A stretch of 64,000 nt of DNA from Streptomyces sp. NBC_01716 (GCF_036248275.1 NZ_CP109181.1:3658001-3722000), one strand, 5' to 3'; counted from the first letter of the stretch, positions 1-12,091 are shown. Translations and numbers: made by a program. Notes: generated from the letters alone by a model not told the origin.

Positions 1-489
1 GGACAGCGGTACGCCGTCCTCGACACGAACGTACGGCGCGTCTTCGCGCGCGCCGCCGCCGGAATCCAGTACCCGCCGAACGCGACGACCGCCGCCGAAC
101 GCAAACTGGCCCGCGCGCTGCTGCCCGCCGACGAGTCGACGGCCGCCCGCTGGGCCGCCGCCTCCATGGAACTCGGCGCGCTCGTGTGTACCTCGAAGAA
201 CGAGGACTGCGCACGGTGCCCGATCGCCTCGCAGTGCGCCTGGCGGCTGGCCGGCAAACCGGTGCACCAGGGTCCGGCCCGGCGCGGGCAGACGTACGCG
301 GGCACGGACCGGCAGGTGCGCGGGAAGCTGCTCGCCGTGCTGCGCGAGGCGGTGGCGCCGGTGCCCCTCGCGGTGCTCGACGCCGTGTGGGAGGAACCGG
401 TGCAGCGGGCCAGGGCGCTGGACGGGCTGGTGGCCGACGGGCTGGTCGAACCGATGGCGGACGATCTGTACCGGCTGCCGCTGACCTGA
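1..489 (+). CDS. mutY: A/G-specific adenine DNA glycosylase MutY (3' part)
   Basis: C-terminal part of the base-excision repair enzyme that removes adenine mispaired with 8-oxoguanine. The frame is open from base 1, so the start and most of the helix-hairpin-helix glycosylase core lie upstream of the window. The segment LDTNVRRV of the HhH-GPD fold is visible. The iron-sulfur loop follows with four cysteines spaced C-x6-C-x2-C-x5-C (from CTSKNEDC on), as expected for the [4Fe-4S] cluster. The remaining tail of about 85 residues is too short for the NUDIX-like domain of enterobacterial MutY. The stop is followed at once by four tandem CTGAC units (481-500). Confidence 0.93.
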   Translation, partial: GQRYAVLDTNVRRVFARAAAGIQYPPNATTAAERKLARALLPADESTAARWAAASMELGALVCTSKNEDCARCPIASQCAWRLAGKPVHQGPARRGQTYAGTDRQVRGKLLAVLREAVAPVPLAVLDAVWEEPVQRARALDGLVADGLVEPMADDLYRLPLT

Positions 490-812
490 CCTGACCTGAC
501 TCGGCTTGGCCTCACCGGCCTCACCGGCCTGACCGCGCCGTCCGGCCCTCGTACCACCGCGCGACCGACCTGGCACCATCCCATCCCGCCATCCCATCCC
601 GCCGCCTCGGCCGGCCCCACCGGGCCGGCCGTTCGTCTGTGCCGCCGTTCGCCCCTTCCATCCCCGCCGTTACACAACCGATGGATGTCCGTGCGCCCGC
701 CGACGGCTGGCGCGCACGGCCTCGTGACAACCCCTCCGTAACTTCTGGAACGTCAGTGAAGAACACGGCAGCGCGGTACACGGTGCAGTTCACGGGGTGG
801 GAGGCGGTTTTC
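490..812. other. Intergenic region upstream of sigE
   Basis: This 323-base gap between mutY and sigE contains the end of a CTGAC tandem repeat, a short run of CTCACCGGC-type repeats (about 509-536) and C-rich sequence. The sigE operon promoter must lie here. In S. coelicolor it is activated by CseB, but I cannot pick a confident -10/-35 or CseB site by eye. A GGGAGG ribosome-binding site sits 7 bases before the sigE ATG. I see no gene in the gap. Confidence 0.5.
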
Positions 813-1436
813 ATGTCGCACGGCGAGGTGCTCGAATTCGAGGAGTACGTACGCACCCGGCAGGAGGCACTGCTGCGCAGTGCCCGGCGGCTGGTCCCCG
901 ACCCCGTCGACGCCCAGGACCTGCTCCAGACCGCCCTGGCCCGTACGTTCGGCCGCTGGGACGGCATCGCCGACAAGTCGCTCGCCGACGCCTATCTGCG
1001 CCGCGTCATGATCAATACGCGTACGGAGTGGTGGCGGGCGCGCAGGCTCGAAGAGGTGCCGACCGAGCAGCTGCCCGAGCCCTGCGTCGAGGACGGCGCC
1101 GAGCAGCGCGCCGACCGCGCCCTGCTCATCGACATCCTCGGGGTCCTGGCGCCGAAGCAGCGCAGCGTGGTGGTGCTGCGGCACTGGGAGCAGATGAGTA
1201 CGGAGGAGACGGCGGCGGCACTCGGAATGTCTACCGGTACCGTGAAGAGCACGCTGCACCGGGCGCTCGCCAGACTCCGCGAGGAGCTGGAGGCCCGGGA
1301 GCTGGAGCGCCGCGACGCGGAGCGCCGGACGACGCCGGGGATCCGGGGGCCCGAACGCCGCACGCCGCGCGCCCGCGCTCCGCAGCGTGCCGGTTATCGT
1401 CGCGACGGACGGGGGCAGGAGCGGTGCGCGGCCTGA
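813..1436 (+). CDS. sigE: ECF RNA polymerase sigma factor SigE (cell-envelope stress)
   Basis: ECF-type sigma factor of 207 residues. Region 2 covers about residues 8-75 (SARRLVPDPVDAQDLLQTAL) and region 4 about 105-160, with the helix-turn-helix MSTEETAAALGMSTGTVKS. The protein closely resembles S. coelicolor SigE, which directs the cell-envelope stress response and is itself transcribed through the CseBC two-component system. Three downstream genes in the order cseA-cseB-cseC confirm this. The ATG at 813 has a GGGAGG site 7 bases upstream. After region 4 there is a basic, Arg-rich tail of about 45 residues ending in ERCAA, longer than I recall for S. coelicolor SigE. Its last 13 bases overlap cseA. 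Confidence 0.93.
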   Translation: MSHGEVLEFEEYVRTRQEALLRSARRLVPDPVDAQDLLQTALARTFGRWDGIADKSLADAYLRRVMINTRTEWWRARRLEEVPTEQLPEPCVEDGAEQRADRALLIDILGVLAPKQRSVVVLRHWEQMSTEETAAALGMSTGTVKSTLHRALARLREELEARELERRDAERRTTPGIRGPERRTPRARAPQRAGYRRDGRGQERCAA

Positions 1437-2254
1437 GGCGCGACGGAGAGAGCACACCTGCCCCGAGAACGACCCGCCGTGCGGCGGACGACCGGCGCAC
1501 GGACGACTGGGCATCGGATGCGGACGGACGGTCCGCGGACGGGCGCAGCGCGGACGGCCCCGCGGCCGACGACGCGTCTCCGCCGGGCCTGTTCCCGAAG
1601 ACGGTGACGCTGACAGCGACGACCGCCACCGGCGGTGTGGCGCTGGCGGCGCTCATCGGCTTCGGCCTGTTCGTCATCGGCTGCTCCACGAGCGCGTCCG
1701 GCACCAGGGACGAGGGCGCCGCGTCCGTCGCCACGGCCGAGCCCTTCGCGACGCCGACCTCGGAGCCCTCCGCCCTGCCCGCCCAGAACATCGACCCGGT
1801 GGCGCTGCTGCGGCGGGACCCCAAGGTGAGCGGACAGGTCAAGGCCGACCTCAAGCCGTGCGCCAGGGACGCGTACCCGGTGGACACCTCGTACGGGAAT
1901 CTGACCGGCGGCACCGCACCCGATGTGGTTATCAACGTGATGACCTGCGACGACGCCGTGGGGCTCGGGACGTACGTCTACCGTGAGTCCGACCGGCGCT
2001 ACGAGAACGTCTTCGTCGCCGAGGAACCCGCCGTCTACGCCACGATCGACCGTGGTGAGCTGGTGCTCACCCGCCAGGTGTACGCGAAGGGCGACCCGGT
2101 CTCGTATCCGTCCGGCGAGGACGTCGTGACCTACACCTGGGCCGATACGCGGTTCGCCGAGCGCTACCGGGTGCGCAACAACTACAGCCGAGCGGTCGGC
2201 AACGGCCCGGCGGTCGCCCCCGCGCCGCCCACGACCAGCGACAACGACGACTGA
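1424..2254 (+). CDS. cseA: CseA lipoprotein, negative modulator of sigE expression
   Basis: 276-residue protein starting at GTG 1424, inside the end of sigE (13-base overlap), with a CAGGAG site just upstream; the overlap implies translational coupling. After a polar, Asp/Ala-rich N-terminus of about 60 residues comes one hydrophobic segment (GVALAALIGFGLFVIGC) ending in a Cys. This is compatible with a lipobox, although Ile at -2 is unusual. The remainder looks extracytoplasmic. In S. coelicolor CseA is a surface lipoprotein whose loss raises sigE operon expression. The frame stays open upstream into sigE, but that part is a shadow of sigE. Confidence 0.85.
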   Translation: MRGLRRDGESTPAPRTTRRAADDRRTDDWASDADGRSADGRSADGPAADDASPPGLFPKTVTLTATTATGGVALAALIGFGLFVIGCSTSASGTRDEGAASVATAEPFATPTSEPSALPAQNIDPVALLRRDPKVSGQVKADLKPCARDAYPVDTSYGNLTGGTAPDVVINVMTCDDAVGLGTYVYRESDRRYENVFVAEEPAVYATIDRGELVLTRQVYAKGDPVSYPSGEDVVTYTWADTRFAERYRVRNNYSRAVGNGPAVAPAPPTTSDNDD

Positions 2255-2273
2255 GAGAGCTGAGAGCTGTCGG

Positions 2274-2978
2274 ATGGTGGAGACCCATGTCCTTTTCGTC
2301 GAGGACGACGACGTCATCCGCGAGGCCACCCAACTCGCGCTGGAGCGCGACGGCTTCGTGGTGACGGCCATGCCGGACGGCCTCTCGGGGCTGGAGGCCT
2401 TCCGGGCCGACCGGCCGGACATCGCGCTGCTCGATGTGATGGTGCCCGGCCTGGACGGGGTGAGTCTGTGCCGCCGGATCAGGGACGAGTCGACGGTGCC
2501 GGTGATCATGCTGTCGGCGCGCGCCGACTCGATCGACGTGGTGCTGGGCCTGGAGGCGGGGGCCGACGACTACGTGACCAAGCCCTTCGACGGCGCGGTG
2601 CTGGTCGCCCGTATCCGTGCCGTGCTGCGCCGCTTCGGGCACGCGGGCGGACCCGCCGGGGAGCACGGCGGGCAGGAGCAGCCGGACGAGGGCGGCGCCC
2701 GGTCCTTCGGCGATCTGGAGATCGACACGGAGGGCATGGAGGTGCGCAAAGGGGGCGAGCCCGTCGCGCTGACACCGACGGAGATGCGGCTGCTGATCGA
2801 GTTCTCGGCCGCGCCGGGCACCGTCCTGTCCCGTGACAAGCTGCTCGAACGCGTCTGGGACTACGGCTGGGGCGGTGACACACGGGTGGTGGACGTCCAT
2901 GTGCAGCGGCTGCGTACGAAAATCGGACAGGACAGGATCGAGACGGTCCGCGGCTTCGGCTACAAACTCAAGGCATGA
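2274..2978 (+). CDS. cseB: Two-component response regulator CseB
   Basis: 234-residue OmpR/PhoB-family regulator. The receiver domain (about 5-118) has the acidic pocket E10/D11/D12, phospho-acceptor D54 in LLDVMVPGLDG, S81 and K103 in VTKPF. A linker rich in Gly and Glu leads to the C-terminal winged helix (about 140-232), which ends in the usual RGFGYKL motif. Partner of CseC: the phosphorylated protein activates the sigE promoter in S. coelicolor. The start is 19 bases after cseA, and the end overlaps cseC as ATGA. Confidence 0.95.
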   Translation: MVETHVLFVEDDDVIREATQLALERDGFVVTAMPDGLSGLEAFRADRPDIALLDVMVPGLDGVSLCRRIRDESTVPVIMLSARADSIDVVLGLEAGADDYVTKPFDGAVLVARIRAVLRRFGHAGGPAGEHGGQEQPDEGGARSFGDLEIDTEGMEVRKGGEPVALTPTEMRLLIEFSAAPGTVLSRDKLLERVWDYGWGGDTRVVDVHVQRLRTKIGQDRIETVRGFGYKLKA

Positions 2979-4288
2979 AGCGGCTCGCCCTGCGCACCGG
3001 AGTCCGGTGGAAGATCAGCATCGCGATCGCGGCGGTCGGCGCGCTCACCGCGATGGCGCTGAGCCTTGTTGTGCACAACGCGGCGCAGGTCTCGATGCTC
3101 GACAACGCGCGTGAGGTACAGCTGGAGCGGCTGCTCTTCGCGCAGCGTATGTACGAATCGAGCCATGAGCTGAAGTTCGGTACGAAGCTGAACGACCCCG
3201 CGCTCCCCGACGACCTGCGGGAGAAGGCGCAGCAGGGCAGGAGGGCCACCTATGTCCATGACTCGGCGGACGGGACGCCGGACGTCTGGGCGGCGATACC
3301 GCTGGAGAACGGTGTGCTCTCCCTGCACAGCAAGTTCGCCGACCGCTCCGTGACGATCATGAAGGATCTCGACCGGGCCCTGCTGATCGGTTCGGTCTGT
3401 GTGGTCGTGGGCGGCTGTGCGCTGGGGGTGCTGATCGGCGGCCAACTCTCGCGCCGGCTGCGCAAGGCGGCGGACGCCGCGAGCAAGGTCGCCCAGGGCA
3501 ATACGGACGTGCGGGTACGGGAGGCGGTCGGCGGAGTCGTACGGGACGAGACCGACGAGCTGGCCCGCGCGGTCGACGCCCTGACCGACGCGCTGCACGA
3601 ACGCATCGAGGCCGAGCGCCGGGTCACCGCCGACATCGCGCACGAACTCCGCACGCCGGTGACAGGCCTACTCACGGCAGCCGAGCTGCTGCCCCCCGGC
3701 CGCCCGACGGAGCTGGTCAGGGACCGCGCGCAGGCCATGCGGACGCTGGTCGAGGACGTGCTCGAAGTCGCCAGGCTCGACAGCGCCTCGGAGCGCGCCG
3801 AACTCCAGGAGGTGGCACTCGGCGAGTTCGTCAGCAGGCGGGTGGCCCTGCTCGATCCCGATGTGCGGATCCACGTCATGCACGAGTCCTGGGTGAACAC
3901 CGATCCACGCCGGTTGGAGCGCATTCTCGGCAATCTCCTGGCCAACGCGGCCAAGCACGGCGGCACCCCGGTCGAAGTGACCGTCGAGGGCCGCGTGGTG
4001 CGCGTACGCGACCACGGCCCCGGCTTCCCCGACGCGCTGCTGCGCGAGGGGCCGAGCCGCTTCCGTACGGGCGCGAGCGACCGCGCGGGCCATGGCCACG
4101 GTCTCGGTCTGACCATCGCCGCCGGTCAGGCACGCGTCCTCGGGGCTCGGCTGACCTTCCGGAACGCGGCGCCGGAGAGTCTGACGCCGGCCCCGGACGA
4201 GACGGGCGGCGCGATCGCGGTCCTCTGGCTCCCCGAGCACGCCCCGACGACGACCGGCAGCTTCCCGATGATCAAACTCCCGGAGTGA
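2975..4288 (+). CDS. cseC: Sensor histidine kinase CseC
   Basis: 437-residue membrane kinase. Transmembrane segments at about 14-34 and 135-155 flank an extracytoplasmic sensor of about 100 residues. A HAMP linker is followed by the dimerisation helix with phospho-acceptor H223 (DIAHELRTPVTG), an N-box (NLLANAAKHGG) and glycine-rich ATP-lid motifs (DHGPGF, GHGLGL). The family senses cell-wall damage such as that caused by glycopeptides and lysozyme and phosphorylates CseB. The ATG overlaps the cseB stop (ATGA). The C-terminal tail is proline/threonine rich. Confidence 0.94.
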   Translation: MKRLALRTGVRWKISIAIAAVGALTAMALSLVVHNAAQVSMLDNAREVQLERLLFAQRMYESSHELKFGTKLNDPALPDDLREKAQQGRRATYVHDSADGTPDVWAAIPLENGVLSLHSKFADRSVTIMKDLDRALLIGSVCVVVGGCALGVLIGGQLSRRLRKAADAASKVAQGNTDVRVREAVGGVVRDETDELARAVDALTDALHERIEAERRVTADIAHELRTPVTGLLTAAELLPPGRPTELVRDRAQAMRTLVEDVLEVARLDSASERAELQEVALGEFVSRRVALLDPDVRIHVMHESWVNTDPRRLERILGNLLANAAKHGGTPVEVTVEGRVVRVRDHGPGFPDALLREGPSRFRTGASDRAGHGHGLGLTIAAGQARVLGARLTFRNAAPESLTPAPDETGGAIAVLWLPEHAPTTTGSFPMIKLPE

Positions 4289-4349
4289 GTGACGGCCCGG
4301 AAAGGCACGGCCCGCTCGCACGCCGGTCGGCGCCCCTTGCCTCCGAGGG

Positions 4350-4793
4350 CTACGCCCATTCCTTCTCCAGGTCGAGGTCACCCTCCTTGGCCTGGGTGAA
4401 CGAGAACCAGTTCCCCGAGTCGTCCCGGAATATCGCCTCGGTGCCGTAGGGACGCTCCTGTGGCTCCTGGAGGAATTCCACGCCCCGCGCTTTCAGCTTC
4501 TCGTAGTCCCCGTGGACATCGTCCGTGGCCAGCACGCCCGCGCCGAGCATGCCCTTGCCGATGAGCGTCTTGAGCGCGGCGGCGGACTCCTCGTCCATCG
4601 CGTGCCCGCCCGGGAGCATCAGGGTCAGCACCACGTCCGGCTGGTCCTTGGCCCCGACCGTCAGCCAGCGCATCCCTCCCTCCCCCAAGGTCATGTCCGT
4701 ACGGACCTCGAGGCCGAGCTTGTCGACGTAGAACTCCTTGGCCCGGTCCTGGTCGAGCACCCAGACGGTGGAGATGGCAAGACCCTTGATCAT
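4350..4793 (-). CDS. VOC-family (glyoxalase/bleomycin-resistance fold) protein
   Basis: 147-residue single-domain VOC protein with the paired beta-alpha-beta-beta-beta modules: the first begins ISTVWVLDQDRAKEFYVDKLG and the second contains GVLATDDVHGDYEKLKARG and ends FRDDSGNWFSFTQ. Family members are small metalloenzymes or ligand-binding proteins, so the substrate is unknown. The start is the ATG at 4793, where GAGGA lies 7 bases upstream; the frame is open further upstream but without support. It lies 82 bases downstream of the AraC-type gene on the same strand, so the two probably form an operon. Confidence 0.85.
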   Translation of the reverse strand: MIKGLAISTVWVLDQDRAKEFYVDKLGLEVRTDMTLGEGGMRWLTVGAKDQPDVVLTLMLPGGHAMDEESAAALKTLIGKGMLGAGVLATDDVHGDYEKLKARGVEFLQEPQERPYGTEAIFRDDSGNWFSFTQAKEGDLDLEKEWA

Positions 4794-4875
4794 GACGCGC
4801 TCCTCGGAGAGATGTGCCGTAGACGGGCCGCCCACCGACCCGGTGCTTCTGTATCCACCGTAGGCACCGGGACCA

Positions 4876-5376
4876 TCAGCGGGCTTCTCCAGAATTGCTG
4901 TCCTCACCGGGCCTGTCCGGCGCGGGCGTCCTGGCCGCACCGGCGTCCCTGGGCGGGAAGCCACCGGCCCAGAGCAGCGCGTAACACCCCGGTATGAGCG
5001 CGGCCCCGCGCCCCGCGTGCTTCGCGCGATACGCGCTGGGGCTGCTGCCGGTCTGCTCCTTGAAGCGCTTGGAGAAGGTGCCGAGACTGCTGAAGCCCAC
5101 GAGGACGCAGATCTCGGTGACGGTGAGATTCGCCGAGCGCAGCAGTTCCTCCGCGCGCTCTATGCGCCTGCGGGAGAGATAGCGGCCGGGCGTCTGCCCG
5201 TACACCGCCTTGAAAGCACGCACGAAGTGATACCGCGAATACCCGGCGTGGGCGGCGACCGCGTCGAGATCGAGCGGCTCCGCCCAGTCGCGGTCCATGG
5301 CGTCCTTGGCCGTACGCAGCTGCCGCAGGTGCGTGAGGGGCACCTGCGGCGGCTGACCTGCTTTTTCGCTGTCCAC
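4876..5376 (-). CDS. AraC-family transcriptional regulator
   Basis: The DNA-binding module of AraC proteins is clear: two helix-turn-helix motifs (LDLDAVAAHAGYSRYHFVRA and LTVTEICVLVGFSSLGTFSK) followed by RFKEQTGSSPSAYR. There is no recognisable ligand-binding N-terminal domain. After the HTH there is a tail of about 45 residues. The GTG start at 5376 is a choice: the frame remains open back to an ATG at 5604 inside the upstream MITE, which would give 242 residues with a transposon-derived N-terminus. It probably regulates itself and the adjacent VOC gene. Confidence 0.8.
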   Translation of the reverse strand: MDSEKAGQPPQVPLTHLRQLRTAKDAMDRDWAEPLDLDAVAAHAGYSRYHFVRAFKAVYGQTPGRYLSRRRIERAEELLRSANLTVTEICVLVGFSSLGTFSKRFKEQTGSSPSAYRAKHAGRGAALIPGCYALLWAGGFPPRDAGAARTPAPDRPGEDSNSGEAR

Positions 5377-5478
5377 GTCTTCGATGCTGGCACGCCCCGC
5401 TGACAACGGCCCCCCGCCGTCCACAGCGTGCCCGTGCGGTCCTATGAGCGGACCGGCCTCAGGGGCGGGGGCCTGGCC

Positions 5479-5660
5479 TAGGGCGTGTTTTAGAAGTAGC
5501 GTCGTCCGCCCATCGGGCGGGGCCCACGGCGTCTGGTGCGTGCGATCGCAAGGCGGAGGATCAGCCCCGTAGATGGACCGGACGTACTTGGATGACTCCG
5601 ACAACGCAGCGAGCGCGCGTGCCAGGCGTCGTGGGCCAGACGGGACTTCTCAAACACGCC

Positions 5661-5663
<3 letters not shown>
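5479..5663. mobile_element. MITE copy 1 (181 bp, with TA target duplication)
   Basis: Non-coding element at 5481-5661 bounded by 17-bp terminal inverted repeats (left GGGCGTGTTTTAGAAGT, right the reverse complement of GGGCGTGTTTGAGAAGT, so one mismatch) and flanked by TA on both sides. A copy differing at two positions lies at 28252-28432. Between the termini are a perfect small hairpin (CCGCCC ATC GGGCGG, 5506-5520) and a long imperfect inverted repeat (5521-5544 with 5614-5637). There is no transposase gene, so it would need an enzyme in trans from an IS with similar ends; TA duplication suggests an IS630- or IS5-like source. Its right end abuts the TAG stop of the MFS gene. Confidence 0.85.
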
Positions 5664-7322
<1,659 letters not shown>

Positions 7323-7352
7323 CTAAGTACACTGGGGAAAGTAGACCTGTCA

Positions 7353-7368
7353 CTTGCCGGTCGTCAAG
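7353..7368. promoter_or_regulatory. Operator 2 of the TetR regulator
   Basis: CTTGCCGGTCGTCAAG is the second copy of the palindrome, with one arm mismatch. It ends 24 bases before the tetR ATG, so it could mediate autoregulation while operator 1 lies nearer the MFS gene. Confidence 0.65.
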
Positions 7369-7392
7369 TAAGTAATTTTCGGGAGAGCATTC

Positions 7393-7974
7393 ATGGGCAG
7401 CACAGCGCAGCCGCGTCGGGGCGACACCCGTCAGCGCATCCAGGACGTAGCGCTGGGACTCTTCGCCGAGCAGGGCTACGAGAAGACCTCGCTGCGTGAG
7501 ATCGCCGAGCATCTGGATGTGACCAAGGCCGCGCTCTACTACCACTTCAAGACCAAGGAAGACATCGTGGTCAGCCTCTTCGAGGATCTGGCCCGGCCGA
7601 TCGACGACCTGATCACCTGGGGTGAGACACAGCCCGCGACCCTGGACGTGAAGAAGGAGATCCTACGGCGCTACAGCGACGCGCTCGGCGCCGCCGCGCC
7701 CCTGTTCCGCTTCATTCAGGAGAACCAGGCGACGATGCGCGACCTGAGCGTGGGAGAGACCTTCAAGAGCCGCATGCTGCGGCTGATGGAACTGCTGAAG
7801 CAGCCCGACGCCTCGATGTCCGACCACGTGCGCTGCTTCACCGCGATCTTCACCATGCACGCCGGCATGCTCGCCCTCAGGGACGTCGAAGGCGACCCCG
7901 AGGAGAAGCGTGCAGCCATCCTTGAGGTCGCCATCGATCTGCTGGTGCAGGCACACGGCGGCGTCACACAGTGA
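7393..7974 (+). CDS. TetR-family transcriptional repressor
   Basis: 193-residue regulator with a canonical N-terminal TetR helix-turn-helix at about 30-52 (TSLREIAEHLDVTKAALYYHF) and an all-helical ligand-binding C-terminal domain. A GGGAG site precedes the ATG by 7 bases. Divergent placement next to the DHA2 exporter, with two palindromes between them, points to drug-inducible control of the exporter and of itself. Its 3' end overlaps the convergent M23 peptidase gene by 11 bases. Confidence 0.92.
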   Translation: MGSTAQPRRGDTRQRIQDVALGLFAEQGYEKTSLREIAEHLDVTKAALYYHFKTKEDIVVSLFEDLARPIDDLITWGETQPATLDVKKEILRRYSDALGAAAPLFRFIQENQATMRDLSVGETFKSRMLRLMELLKQPDASMSDHVRCFTAIFTMHAGMLALRDVEGDPEEKRAAILEVAIDLLVQAHGGVTQ

Positions 7975-8629
7975 CGTCGGCCGAGCGCAGGAAGGTCAGC
8001 GGGTTGACCGCACTGCCGTAGTTCGGGGTCGTACGGATCTCGAAGTGCAGGTGCGGGCCGCTCGAATTGCCGGTGTTGCCGGAGAGCGCGATGCTCTCGC
8101 CCTTGTCGACCTTCTGGCCGACGTGCACCTTCACCTTGGACAGGTGGGCGTACTGCGAGTACTTCGCGTTCTTCGTGCCGTGCTTGACGACTATCGCGTT
8201 GCCGTACGCGGGACCGTCACCGGCACCGTTGGGTCCGGCCTTGACGACGACGCCGTCGTGCGCGGCCTTCACGTTCGTGCCGATCGGGACGGCGAAGTCC
8301 TGACCGGAGTGCTTGTTGGCCCACCTGCCGCCACCGATGCCGTACGAGGCGCTCAGCTCGTACTTGGAGACGGGCTTGCCCCAGGTGGGCGACTTCTTGG
8401 GCTTCTCCTTCGCCTTCTCGGCGGCCTTGGAGACGTTCTTCTTCTCGGCGTGGCTGGACTGCTTGTCGACGGCCGTCGCGGCCGACGTGCGGGTGGCACC
8501 GTCGTCGCCGCTGCTGTTCGCGGCGAACGCGACCCCCGCTCCGAGCGCCGTCGTCACTCCGAGTCCGGCGGCCAGGATGGCGGCACGGGTACGGAGCGTG
8601 GACTGGCGGGGCGTGGTGCGCTGCGACAT
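7964..8629 (-). CDS. Secreted M23 (LytM-type) metallopeptidase
   Basis: 221-residue exported cell-wall hydrolase candidate. The N-terminus is a signal peptide (basic, then LRTRAAILAAGLGVTTALGAG, likely cut after AFA near residue 36), followed by a Lys/Glu-rich linker. The C-terminal M23 domain shows the zinc ligands H and D in HSGQD and the HxH in HLHFEIR. Family members are Gly-Gly or D-Ala-linked peptidoglycan endopeptidases. The ATG at 8629 is supported by GGAGG 7 bases upstream. An unusually long, structured leader precedes it (8630-9029). Confidence 0.92.
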   Translation of the reverse strand: MSQRTTPRQSTLRTRAAILAAGLGVTTALGAGVAFAANSSGDDGATRTSAATAVDKQSSHAEKKNVSKAAEKAKEKPKKSPTWGKPVSKYELSASYGIGGGRWANKHSGQDFAVPIGTNVKAAHDGVVVKAGPNGAGDGPAYGNAIVVKHGTKNAKYSQYAHLSKVKVHVGQKVDKGESIALSGNTGNSSGPHLHFEIRTTPNYGSAVNPLTFLRSADVTV

Positions 8630-9029
8630 TGAGAAACCTCCGGGCATCAATGGACCCGGCGCTCAGAGCACCGGGGGCTGGCTTGCCATCCCTTGGTAAC
8701 CCGACCGCCCATCACACCCCAAACCACCCATCTACGACATGTCGTCGTAGCCGCCACACCGGCAACTCGACCCCTTGACGACCCGAGGCACCCTCTCCGT
8801 GCGATCCGAAATGTCCGAATTCGATACTGTTTAGCCGCACGTCAGAAGGGGGTACACCCCGTACTCCGCCGAGACGGATCCCCGTTCCGGGGCCTCAGGA
8901 CCAAGGTCCCGAGACGGACCTTTCCGAAGGTCCCGCCGGAATCGCCCGCTTCACCACTATTCCTGGTCGTAGGCCCGGAAACGGGTGTGCGGCTTGTCAC
9001 GACGGAGGCCGCCACACGGGGGCACGACA
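8630..9029 (-). promoter_or_regulatory. Long leader/promoter region of the M23 peptidase gene
   Basis: About 400 non-coding bases upstream of the M23 gene. Reading the minus strand toward the gene: a perfect 12-bp palindrome ACGACATGTCGT (8734-8745); a small hairpin TGGC-AA-GCCA; and then three 5-base blocks CCCGG (8671-8675), CCGGG (8655-8659) and CCCGG (8640-8644). The middle block can pair with either neighbour, and the last block directly precedes the Shine-Dalgarno. Such mutually exclusive pairing suggests a regulated leader. I could not match it to a named riboswitch class. Confidence 0.45.
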
Positions 9030-9071
9030 GAGGGGTGGCCCGGGACCAGTTACGGTCCCGGGCCACCCCTC
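9030..9071. terminator. Strong hairpin terminator after clpC
   Basis: Perfect 18-bp stem (GAGGGGTGGCCCGGGACC with its complement) around a 6-base loop, 43 bases beyond the clpC stop. There is no U-tract, as is common in Streptomyces. It separates clpC from the M23 leader and could act in both directions. Confidence 0.85.
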
Positions 9072-9113
9072 GGGCTGGGCTCAGTCTCGCCTCAGCGTTG
9101 GTTCAACTCGGGC

Positions 9114-11639
<2,526 letters not shown>

Positions 11640-12091
11640 CGTTAATCGCTCCTCAGAGCGGTCAGGCAGTAAAGGGGTCGGTCCCCTCCCTGTCCTTCCG
11701 CAGCTTAGTCCCGCAAGCGGGGACCGCTCATTCCAACTGCCGACATCCGCCGTGATCACCCCGCCGTCGGCGGCGAACTTTCCTCACGAACAGCCGACAC
11801 CTGCTCCAACCTGATGGTGCGAGACGATGTTCCCGCAGGCCAGACAGATACCCCCGCTATCGGTACGCCGATGGCGAACGTGAGACGTCCGGGACCGCGT
11901 GTCGCCCCTCCCCACTAGGAATGTCTTACCCGTAAGCACTGACACTCCATGCGGCGCACCCCCGTTCGCTCCGCTACGGGCGAACACCCTTGCACTCCTG
12001 AATGCTTCCGCACGCCCCCGCGACGCACACGCAGAGCGAGCGTGCTTCGACTCTGCGTAACTCAATGCCAGGGCGGGGAGTTGGTCCGAAT
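11640..12091. other. Intergenic region between clpC and the SCO3374-like gene
   Basis: About 450 bases holding the divergent promoters of clpC and the next gene. Visible structure: CTTAC-CC-GTAAG (11925-11936) and the inverted repeat GTTCGC-N10-GCGAAC (11964-11985). I see no coding sequence with plausible composition. Confidence 0.5.
11964..11985. promoter_or_regulatory. Inverted repeat GTTCGC-N10-GCGAAC, possible regulator site
   Basis: Six-base perfect arms in the intergenic region. The half-site GTTCGC resembles that of ClgR, the actinobacterial activator of clp genes, but the spacing differs from the ClgR box as I remember it, and the site is 325 bases from the clpC start. It could equally serve the plus-strand gene. 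Confidence 0.3.

Noticed and set aside
797..1423. Extension of the cseA frame upstream through sigE (485 residues in all)
   Set aside because: The upstream part is a shadow of sigE in another frame; GTG 1424 has a proper ribosome-binding site.
8630..9029. c-di-AMP (ydaO-type) riboswitch before the M23 gene
   Set aside because: The family's conserved blocks as I know them are not visible; kept only as an unclassified structured leader.
11964..11985. ClgR box for clpC
   Set aside because: Half-site similar, but the spacing does not match the consensus I recall and the distance from clpC is large; left as a low-confidence site.
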